Shown here in pieces: positions 55,047 to 61,776 of a stretch of DNA of 64,000 nucleotides. This stretch comes from Streptomyces sp. NBC_01235. GTDB lineage: Bacteria; Actinomycetota; Actinomycetes; Streptomycetales; Streptomycetaceae. The position numbers were made by a program, and so were the translations under genes. The stretch covers positions 2,728,001 to 2,792,000 of the forward strand of contig NZ_CP108513.1 of NCBI RefSeq assembly GCF_035989285.1. The letters run 5' to 3'. Below the pieces are notes generated by a model. That model was not told the origin of the DNA and did no database searches. It saw only the letters and a program-made list of their open reading frames with translations. Positions within the stretch are counted from its first letter, which is position 1. The number at the start of each line of letters is the position of its first letter.

Positions 55047-55940
55047 GTGTCGGTTCTGGTTCTGGTACTCGCCGTGAGCGCGGCCTGCTGCCTGGGCTTC
55101 GGGTTCGTGCTCCAGCAGAACGCCGCACAGAAGGCGCCGCTCGGCGACTTCCTCTCACCGCGTCTGCTGCTCGACCTCATGAGGGTGCCGCGCTGGCTGG
55201 GCGGCATCGGCCTCATGGTGGCCGGCATGGCGTTGGGCGCGGTCGCGCTCGGCCAGGGCGAGATCTCCCTGGTGGAACCGCTGCTCGCGACGAACCTGCT
55301 CTTCGCCCTCGCGCTCTCCCGCCACCAGACGAAGCAGCCGCTGGGCCGCCAGGGCTGGGCGGGCCTGGTCCTGCTCGCCGGCGGGGTGACGACCTTCATC
55401 GTGGCGGGCGAGCCGCGCGGGGGCAGCGCGGTCTCCGATCCGCTGCGGCACTGGCTGATCATCGGCGTGATGATCGGAGTGGCCCTGCTGCTCACCACGT
55501 ACGCCAAGCGCTCCCGGCTGAGCTCGGGCCCGGTGCTGCTGTCGCTCGCGGCCGGTCTGCTGTACGGGGTCCAGGACGCGCTGACTCGCGTCAGCGGCCA
55601 GCGCTTCTCCGCGAACGGCCTCGGTGAGCTGCTGACCGGATGGCAGCTGTACGCGGTGCTCGCCCTCGGCGTCACCGGGCTCGTGCTGGTCCAGAGCGCC
55701 TTCGAGACGGCGCCCCTGCGGATGTCGCTGCCCGCGCTGACCGCGGCCCAGCCCCTCGCCGGCATCATCTGCGGGGTGGGCTTCCTCGGCGACCGGTTGC
55801 ACACCGGCACCGGCGCGCTGGCCTGGGAGGCGGCGGGGCTGGCGGCGATCGTCGCGGGCATCGTGCTCCTCGGACTGCACCCGGCGATGCCGCGGGGAAC
55901 GGCGCCGCGCGAGCAGGTGCCTGACTTCCAGCCGCAGTAG
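55047..55940 (+). CDS. DMT-superfamily (EamA-like) transporter
   Basis: This 297-residue integral membrane protein has nine to ten hydrophobic segments and the two-halves structure of drug/metabolite transporters, with LVEPLLATNLLFALALS near the middle of the first half and VQSAFETAPLRMSLPALTAAQPLAG in the second. The substrate is unknown. GTG 55047 follows GAGG by about 8 nt and is chosen over ATG 55029, which has no ribosome-binding site. It is followed by a NUDIX gene 51 nt later on the same strand. Confidence 0.85.
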   Translation: MSVLVLVLAVSAACCLGFGFVLQQNAAQKAPLGDFLSPRLLLDLMRVPRWLGGIGLMVAGMALGAVALGQGEISLVEPLLATNLLFALALSRHQTKQPLGRQGWAGLVLLAGGVTTFIVAGEPRGGSAVSDPLRHWLIIGVMIGVALLLTTYAKRSRLSSGPVLLSLAAGLLYGVQDALTRVSGQRFSANGLGELLTGWQLYAVLALGVTGLVLVQSAFETAPLRMSLPALTAAQPLAGIICGVGFLGDRLHTGTGALAWEAAGLAAIVAGIVLLGLHPAMPRGTAPREQVPDFQPQ

Positions 55941-55991
55941 CCCGGGCGCCGCAGCGGGCGTCGGCCTCGGCGGGCCTGCTTGGATGGGGCC

Positions 55992-56507
55992 ATGAGCGCT
56001 GCTGACGAGATCCTCGACATCGTCGACGAGAACGACCGGGTCGTCGGCCAGGTCCCGCGCGGGCAGGCGTACGCCGAGGGGCTGCGCCACCGCTGTGTGT
56101 TCATCCAGGCCACAGACGCCGAGGGCCGGATCTTCGTGCACCGCCGCACCCCGGTCAAGCTGGTCTTCCCCTCCCTGTACGACATGTTCGTCGGCGGGGT
56201 GGTCGGCGCGGGCGAGTCCTACGACGACGCCGCCCTGCGGGAGGCCGAGGAGGAGCTGGGCGTGAGCGGTCTGCCCCGCCCCGAGTTCCTCTTCAAGTTC
56301 CTCTACGAGGACGGCGCCGCCGGGAGCTGGTGGTCGGCCGTCTACCAGGTCCGCTGCGAGCTGCCCGTGAGCCCGCAGGTGGAGGAGGTGGCCTGGCACG
56401 ACTTCCTCCCCGAGGAGGAGCTCGAACGGCACCTGTCCGGCTGGGAGTGGGTGCCGGACGGGCTCGCCGCGTACGAGCGGCTCAGGGAGCACCGGGCGAC
56501 GCGCTGA
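55992..56507 (+). CDS. NUDIX hydrolase (YfcD-like)
   Basis: This 171-residue NUDIX protein has the complete box GGVVGAGESYDDAALREAEEELGV near residues 73-96, including the Arg-Glu and Glu-Glu metal ligands. The N-terminal DEILDIVDENDRVVG and CVFIQATDAEGRIFVHRR strands resemble YfcD and IPP-isomerase-like NUDIX enzymes. The nucleotide or other pyrophosphate substrate is unknown. ATG 55992 is used; no strong ribosome-binding site precedes it. It follows the transporter gene closely. Confidence 0.9.
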   Translation: MSAADEILDIVDENDRVVGQVPRGQAYAEGLRHRCVFIQATDAEGRIFVHRRTPVKLVFPSLYDMFVGGVVGAGESYDDAALREAEEELGVSGLPRPEFLFKFLYEDGAAGSWWSAVYQVRCELPVSPQVEEVAWHDFLPEEELERHLSGWEWVPDGLAAYERLREHRATR

Positions 56508-56537
56508 GCAACGCGGGCGGCGGGTAGGGTCCTGCGG

Positions 56538-56930
56538 GTGATCGAGTTCGTGCAGAACGTCCGGTTGTGGTTCGCTCCCGAGCAGATCCGGGAGGAGGGC
56601 AGCACGCCCGACTACCGGTTCTCGCTGGCGAACGAGCGCACGTTCCTGGCCTGGCTGCGCACCGCGCTCGCGCTGATCGGCGGGGGCTTCGCGGTGGACC
56701 AGTTCCTGCCGGACCTGCGCTGGGGCTGGCGGGTCGGGCTGGCGCTCGCGCTGCTGGCGGCGGGCGTGCTGTGCTCCCTGCGCGCGGTGAACCACTGGAT
56801 GCGCTGCGAGCGGGCGATGCGCCGGGGCGAGGACCTGCCCGCGTCCCGCTTCCCGGCGCTGCTGGGCGTGCTGGTCGCGGTGGTGGCCGTGGCGATGGTC
56901 GTCGTTGTGCTGGTGGGGTGGGAGGGGTGA
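56538..56930 (+). CDS. DUF202 (YidH-like) membrane protein
   Basis: This 130-residue protein has three transmembrane segments (WLRTALALIGGGFAVDQF, VGLALALLAAGVLCSLRAV, LGVLVAVVAVAMVVVVLVG) and the DUF202 signature NERTFLAWLRTALAL near residue 32. Its function is unknown; the family includes YidH and YidG. GTG 56538 is preceded by no clear ribosome-binding site. Its stop codon overlaps the GTG of the second DUF202 gene, so the two small proteins probably form a complex. Confidence 0.9.
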   Translation: MIEFVQNVRLWFAPEQIREEGSTPDYRFSLANERTFLAWLRTALALIGGGFAVDQFLPDLRWGWRVGLALALLAAGVLCSLRAVNHWMRCERAMRRGEDLPASRFPALLGVLVAVVAVAMVVVVLVGWEG

Positions 56931-57250
56931 GCGAGGAGGTCCGGCCTGCGCGCGACCCCGGTCTGCAGCCCGAGCGGACCCGGCTCGCCTGGCGGCGGAC
57001 GACGCTGGCGAGCACCGTGGCCTCCGTGCTCGCCGTGAAGGCCGCGCTGCACGGCGGTGTGTCGGTGTTCGGGGTCGTCACCGGCGCGCTGGCCTGCGGC
57101 CTGTGGCTGGCCTTCCTGCTGATCGCCCACCACCGGATCCGCGCCCTCGCCGCCACGCCGAGCCCGGCGGCCCTCGCCCCCCGGCACGCCACGGCGGCGG
57201 TCCTGTGCGCGGTGGCCACGGCGGTGTGCGCCGCGGCACTGGTGCTCTGA
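56927..57250 (+). CDS. Second DUF202-type membrane protein
   Basis: This 107-residue protein also has the DUF202 signature (PERTRLAWRRTTLA near residue 17) and three hydrophobic segments. GTG 56927 overlaps the previous stop codon by 4 nt (GTGA), giving coupled translation with the preceding DUF202 gene. Paired DUF202 genes of YidH/YidG type are common in bacteria, but no function is established. Confidence 0.88.
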   Translation: MSEEVRPARDPGLQPERTRLAWRRTTLASTVASVLAVKAALHGGVSVFGVVTGALACGLWLAFLLIAHHRIRALAATPSPAALAPRHATAAVLCAVATAVCAAALVL

Positions 57251-57289
57251 CCCCTACCAGTGCCGTGACAGGCGACGTTCGCCCCGTCG

Positions 57290-57470
57290 CGACGCCCGAC
57301 ACGCTCCCCCACTGCCTCAAAGGCGTGGGAGGTGCCCCCACTCGCCGCACCGGCCGAAGCCCCAGGCACAGGTACGTCCAGTACGAGGGCCTTCGGCCGG
57401 CACTCCCCCAGCCATCGGCCGGGGGACCCCCCAGAGCACGCACCGGGCACCGCTCCTTCACGGGCAAACG
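57290..57470. repeat. Intergenic repeat-like hairpin region
   Basis: This roughly 180-bp tract holds CTCCCCCACTGCC...AGGCGTGGGAGGTGCCCCC and CCGAAG...CTTCGG imperfect inverted repeats and several C5 or G5 runs. It looks like the short repeated intergenic elements common in Streptomyces chromosomes, but I cannot confirm copies elsewhere. It could also serve as a terminator for the convergent genes. Confidence 0.4.
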
Positions 57471-57485
57471 GTGCCTGCCACGGCA

Positions 57486-58466
57486 CTAGGCGCCCTCACC
57501 GCTCTCCCCGCTCTCCCCGTCCTCCCCGTCCTCCGCGTCCCAGTCCACCGTGACGACGATCTTGCCGCGGGTGCGGCCCTCCTGGTTCAGCCGGTGGGCG
57601 TCGGCCGCGCGTTCCAGCGGGAAGGTCTCGGAGACGTGCACGGACACCACGCCCTGTTCGGCAAGTTCCGCCAGCCGGGTGAGGTCCTCGGCGTCGGGCC
57701 GCACCCAGTAGTACCGGCCGCCGTAACCGACGACGTCCCCGTCGGCGATCGACACCAGGCGTCCTTCCGGGGCCAGCAGGTTGGCGGAGACCTTCAGGGT
57801 GTCGCCGCCGACCGTGTCGAAGGCCGCGTCCACGCCCTCGGGGGCCAGCCCGCGCACCCGTTCGGCCAGTCCCTCGCCGTAGGTCACGGGCTCGCCGCCC
57901 AGCGAGCGCACGAAGTCGTGGTTGGCCTCGCTCGCCGTACCGATGACCCGGGCGCCCAGGTGCCGGGCGAGCTGCACGGCGATGGAGCCGACGCCGCCCG
58001 CGGCCGCGTGGACGAGAACGGTCTCGCCCCGCTTCACCTGCAGGGCCTTGGTCAGCACCTGGTAGGCGGTGAGCCCGACCAGCGGCAGGCCCGCGGCCTC
58101 CTCCCAGCCGAGGTTGCGCGGCTTGCGGGCGAGGGTGCGCACCGGGGCCGCGACGTACTCGGCGAAGGTGCCCCGGGAGAGGAAGTCCTCGCGGACATAG
58201 CCGATGACCTCGTCGCCGACCGTGTACTCCGCGACGGACACCCCGAGCTGGACGACGACCCCCGAGACGTCCCAGCCGGGCACCACCGGGAAGACGGCGT
58301 CGAGGATCGGGTCCAGGTAGCCCTCGCGGCACTTCCAGTCGACGGGGTTCACGGCCGCCGCCCGGACCTTCACCAGCACCGAGTCGGGGCCGACCTTGGG
58401 GTCGCGTACCTCACCGTATGCGAGCGTCTCGGGGCCGCCGTAGCGTGCGTAACTGATGGCCTTCAT
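57486..58466 (-). CDS. NAD(P)H:quinone oxidoreductase-like MDR protein
   Basis: This 326-residue zinc-free medium-chain reductase has the N-terminal GroES-like fold (PVDWKCREGYLDP, GWDVSGVV) and the cofactor-binding VHAAAGGVGSIAVQLARHLGA near residue 145. No catalytic or structural zinc Cys set is present, as in quinone reductases. The last 15 residues are an acidic, Gly/Ser-rich tail. ATG 58466 follows GGAGTG. It is divergent from the His-rich gene by about 120 bp. Confidence 0.92.
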   Translation of the reverse strand: MKAISYARYGGPETLAYGEVRDPKVGPDSVLVKVRAAAVNPVDWKCREGYLDPILDAVFPVVPGWDVSGVVVQLGVSVAEYTVGDEVIGYVREDFLSRGTFAEYVAAPVRTLARKPRNLGWEEAAGLPLVGLTAYQVLTKALQVKRGETVLVHAAAGGVGSIAVQLARHLGARVIGTASEANHDFVRSLGGEPVTYGEGLAERVRGLAPEGVDAAFDTVGGDTLKVSANLLAPEGRLVSIADGDVVGYGGRYYWVRPDAEDLTRLAELAEQGVVSVHVSETFPLERAADAHRLNQEGRTRGKIVVTVDWDAEDGEDGESGESGEGA

Positions 58467-58586
58467 GGGTCCGACACTCCGGGGTCTCCGGACGCCACGC
58501 AAGCCGAATGAGCCGATATGCGGAGTCCGCGTGGCAGCCTGTCCGACGTCATCGCCCGCAGCCCGCTCCTCGAAGGTGAGCACCTC

Positions 58587-58946
58587 ATGACCACCCTCCA
58601 CCGCGAACACTCCACCCACACCCACACGCACGGCCCGGACTGCGGGCACACCCGGGTGAGTCACGGCGACCATGTCGACTACGCCCACGACGGACATCTG
58701 CACCGTGAGCACGACGGCCACTGGGACGAGTGCGAGCCGGGCGGACACACGGCCCACGACGGGCACGAGCACCGGCACGGCGAGGACTGCGGGCACGCGC
58801 GCGTGCGGCACGGCGACCACGTGGACTACCTGCACGACGGCCACCGGCACGCCGAGCACGACGACCACTGGGACGATCACTGGCCGAGACCGGAAAACGC
58901 CTGCCGACGGCTCCCCGGGCTTCTGCCCGCAGAGCCGTCGTCCTAG
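58587..58946 (+). CDS. Histidine-rich metal-binding protein with two internal repeats
   Basis: This 119-residue protein is about one quarter His and has two near-identical units: one with HGPDCGHTRVSHGDHVDY..HDGHLHREHDGHWDE (near residues 15-50) and one with HGEDCGHARVRHGDHVDY..HDGHRHAEHDDHWDD (near 62-96). Each unit offers a Cys, many His and several Asp/Glu for binding zinc, nickel or copper. No transmembrane segment or signal peptide is visible, so it is cytosolic. ATG 58587 follows GAAGGTGAG. No Zur- or NikR-type site was recognised upstream. Confidence 0.88.
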   Translation: MTTLHREHSTHTHTHGPDCGHTRVSHGDHVDYAHDGHLHREHDGHWDECEPGGHTAHDGHEHRHGEDCGHARVRHGDHVDYLHDGHRHAEHDDHWDDHWPRPENACRRLPGLLPAEPSS

Positions 58947-59040
58947 GGTGGCCCCGATCACGTTGAGTGCCACCACTGGACTCCATACCGACCGGTCGGC
59001 ATGATGGGCGGGTCCCGTTCACCGTCCGTAGGAGCGACGC

Positions 59041-60072
59041 ATGAGCCCCGACCACCCACCCGGACTCGACCTCGACAGGCTGCGCGCCCTGCTGGAGCGC
59101 GAGCGTCCCGGTCTGGTCCACGGCCCCCTCACCGGCCGGCTGATCGAGGGCGGACGGTCGAACCTCACCTACGCGGTCTCCGACGGCGAGGCGAAGTGGG
59201 TCGTACGGCGGCCCCCGCTCGGACACGTCCTGGCCACCGCGCACGACATGAAGCGCGAGCACCGGGTGATCAGCGCCCTGCACCCGACGAACGTTCCGGT
59301 GCCGCGCCCGGTGCTGCTGTGCGAGAACCCCGACAACGGGGCGGTGCTCGGGGCGCCCTTCTACGTCATGGAGTTCGTCGAGGGCACCCCGTACCGCACG
59401 GCCGACGAGCTCGTCCCGCTCGGCGAGCGGCGCACCCGGGACGCGGTGCTGTCGCTGGCGGACACGCTGGTGGAGCTGCACGCGGTGGACCCCGCCGGGG
59501 TGGGCCTGGCCGACTTCGGCCGTCCCGAGGGTTTCCTGGACCGGCAGCTGCGCCGCTGGGGCAAGCAGCTGGACGCCTCCCGCAGCCGCGACCTGGCCGG
59601 GATCGACGAGCTGCACGCGGCGCTCGGCCGCGAGCTGCCCTCCTCCCCCGCCCCGACGGTCGTGCACGGCGACTACCGGCTCGACAACGTCCTGATCGGC
59701 CCCGACGACACGATCCGGGCGATCCTCGACTGGGAGATGTCGACGCTCGGCGACCCGCTGACCGACCTGGGCCTGCTGGTGATGTACAGCGTGCCGCTGG
59801 AGCTGCCGAACTCCCCCATCTCCACGACCGCCTCGGCCCCCGGGCACCCGTCGCCGGCCGAGCTGGTGGAGCGGTACGCGGCGCGCTCCGGGCGGGACGT
59901 CTCGGCGGTCTCCTGGTACACGGCGTTCGCCTGGTTCAAGCTCGCCGTGATCCTGGAGGGCATCCACTACCGGTACACGCTGGGCCAGACGGTCGGGCGC
60001 GGCTTCGACCGCATCGGGGAGCTCGTCCCCGTCTTCATCGAGCACGGACTGACCACTCTCCAGGAAGGCTGA
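59041..60072 (+). CDS. Aminoglycoside-phosphotransferase-like kinase (ACAD10-type)
   Basis: This 343-residue APH-fold protein has the catalytic loop VVHGDYRLDNVLI near 210, with LDWEMSTLGDPLTDLG (DFG-equivalent region) 20 residues later and ATP-binding Lys region WVVRRPPLGHVLATAHDMKRE. Related domains occur fused to an acyl-CoA dehydrogenase in human ACAD10/11, where hydroxyacyl-CoAs are phosphorylated. Here it is separate and 5 nt upstream of such a dehydrogenase gene, so the two probably work on the same acyl-CoA substrates. Confidence 0.88.
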   Translation: MSPDHPPGLDLDRLRALLERERPGLVHGPLTGRLIEGGRSNLTYAVSDGEAKWVVRRPPLGHVLATAHDMKREHRVISALHPTNVPVPRPVLLCENPDNGAVLGAPFYVMEFVEGTPYRTADELVPLGERRTRDAVLSLADTLVELHAVDPAGVGLADFGRPEGFLDRQLRRWGKQLDASRSRDLAGIDELHAALGRELPSSPAPTVVHGDYRLDNVLIGPDDTIRAILDWEMSTLGDPLTDLGLLVMYSVPLELPNSPISTTASAPGHPSPAELVERYAARSGRDVSAVSWYTAFAWFKLAVILEGIHYRYTLGQTVGRGFDRIGELVPVFIEHGLTTLQEG

Positions 60073-60077
60073 CCGGC

Positions 60078-61292
60078 ATGGACTTCGCGTTCGACGCCCG
60101 CACCGAGGAACTCCGCGCCAAGCTGCTCGCCTTCATGGACGAGTACGTCTACCCGGCCGAGTCGGTGGCGGAGGAGCAGCGGGCCGCGCTGGCGTCCCCC
60201 TGGGACACCCCGGCCGTGGTCGAGGAGATCAAGGCGGAGGCGCGCAGGCAGGGCCTGTGGAACCTCTTCCTGCCCGACGCCGAGCACGGCGCCGGCCTCA
60301 CCAACCTCCAGTACGCGCCGCTGGCCGAGATCACCGGCCGCTCCCCGCACTTGGCGCCGACGGCCCTGAACTGTGCCGCGCCGGACACCGGCAACATGGA
60401 GGTGCTCGCGCAGTTCGGCGACGAGCGCCAGAAGAAGCAGTGGCTGGAGCCGCTGCTCGCCGGGGAGATCCGCTCGGCGTTCGCGATGACCGAGCCGGAG
60501 GTCGCCTCCTCGGACGCCACCAACATCACCACGCTCATCGAGCGCGACGGTGACGACTACGTCGTCACGGGCCGCAAGTGGTACATCTCCGGGGCGATGA
60601 ACCCCGACTGCAAGATCTTCATCGTGATGGGCAAGACGGACCCGGACGGCGCCGACATCCGCCGTCAGCAGTCCATGGTGCTGGTGCCGCGCGACACGCC
60701 TGGCGTCACGGTCGAGCGGGCCATGAAGGTCTTCGGGTACGAGGACCACTCCCACGGCGGCCACGCCGAGGTGATCTTCGACCACGCGCGCGTGCCGGTG
60801 ACGAACCTGATCGGCGAGGAGGGCGGCGGCTTCGCCATCGCGCAGGCCCGGCTGGGCCCCGGCCGCATCCACCACTGCATGCGGCTGATCGGCATGGCGG
60901 AGCGGGCGATCGAGCTGATGTGCCGCCGCGCCGTCTCCCGGGACGCCTTCGGCAAGGCACTGGCCCAGCAGGGCGTGGTCCACAACTGGATCGCGGACGC
61001 GCGCGTGACGGTCGAGCAGCTGCGGCTGCTGGTGCTGAAGACCGCCTGGATGATGGACACCGTCGGCAACCGGGGCGCCCACGCGGAGATCCAGTCCATC
61101 AAGATCGCGACGCCCCGCGCGGTCGTCGACATCATCGACCGGGCGATCCAGCTGCACGGGGCGGGCGGCGTCAGCCAGGACTTCCCGCTTGCCGAGCTGT
61201 ACGCCGCGGCGCGCACGCTGATGATCGCCGACGGGCCGGACGAGGTGCACCAGCGGTCGCTGGCCCGGCGGGAGCTGAAGAAGTACCTGTAG
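60078..61292 (+). CDS. Acyl-CoA dehydrogenase (ACAD10/11-like)
   Basis: This 404-residue FAD enzyme starts 5 nt after the kinase gene. The signatures AFAMTEPEVASSDATN (near residue 135) and the C-terminal QLHGAGGVSQDFPLAELY are those of acyl-CoA dehydrogenases; YVVTGRKWYISGAMNPDCKIFIVMGK lies between. In the ACAD10/11 subgroup the catalytic base lies differently from the classical Glu; I did not pinpoint it. It should act in beta-oxidation with the upstream kinase. Confidence 0.92.
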   Translation: MDFAFDARTEELRAKLLAFMDEYVYPAESVAEEQRAALASPWDTPAVVEEIKAEARRQGLWNLFLPDAEHGAGLTNLQYAPLAEITGRSPHLAPTALNCAAPDTGNMEVLAQFGDERQKKQWLEPLLAGEIRSAFAMTEPEVASSDATNITTLIERDGDDYVVTGRKWYISGAMNPDCKIFIVMGKTDPDGADIRRQQSMVLVPRDTPGVTVERAMKVFGYEDHSHGGHAEVIFDHARVPVTNLIGEEGGGFAIAQARLGPGRIHHCMRLIGMAERAIELMCRRAVSRDAFGKALAQQGVVHNWIADARVTVEQLRLLVLKTAWMMDTVGNRGAHAEIQSIKIATPRAVVDIIDRAIQLHGAGGVSQDFPLAELYAAARTLMIADGPDEVHQRSLARRELKKYL

Positions 61293-61314
61293 ACGGCGGG
61301 CGTCACCGCCACGA

Positions 61315-61354
61315 AAGGGAGCCCCGGCAGTGTCGCCGCCACCGGGGCTCCCTT
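61315..61354. terminator. Bidirectional hairpin between convergent genes
   Basis: A 13-bp perfect stem (61315-61327 with 61342-61354) between the acyl-CoA dehydrogenase gene and the convergent immunity gene. Confidence 0.78.
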
Positions 61355-61374
61355 CACACACTACGAACGCGGCG

Positions 61375-61776
61375 TCACACTGTCGCGAACCACAGATCGT
61401 TTGCCGAGAAACTTTCGGCGTTCAGTGTGCGGAACTGCCCTTCCCCGCCGAACGCCTGCCCGAGCACGGCAATGTCACAGCGAATGACTGGATCGTCGAA
61501 CGACGGAACAGAGATCACCCTGCCGTCCGGCGACGGAATTTCCGGGCGGGCCGACAGCTCCACCACGGAAACGACCAACGGGAGTCGTGTCGAGACCATC
61601 GCCACGCGTACACCCTGCAGCAGGACGCTCAGCCATTCTTCGCCGGCCTCGTCGTCCCAGTCGACCACGGCTCCGACCGACCGGGCCAGATTGCCGGCGG
61701 TCTCGACCGCAGCCTCCTCGGACCAAGCGGCAGAATGACCGGCCAATCGCCCCAGTACATCCGAAATATCGATCAC
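61375..61776 (-). CDS. Candidate immunity protein of the RHS toxin
   Basis: This 133-residue acidic protein (MIDISDVLGRLAGHSAAW... DDEAGEEWLSVLLQGV) has no signal peptide or membrane segment, as expected for a cytosolic immunity protein. Its GTG overlaps the RHS gene stop by 4 nt (GTGA), with GGAGG 6 nt before it, so the two are translationally coupled. I recognise no family. The GC at third positions is lower than in the housekeeping genes, in keeping with horizontal transfer. Its role is inferred from position only. Confidence 0.75.
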   Translation of the reverse strand: MIDISDVLGRLAGHSAAWSEEAAVETAGNLARSVGAVVDWDDEAGEEWLSVLLQGVRVAMVSTRLPLVVSVVELSARPEIPSPDGRVISVPSFDDPVIRCDIAVLGQAFGGEGQFRTLNAESFSANDLWFATV

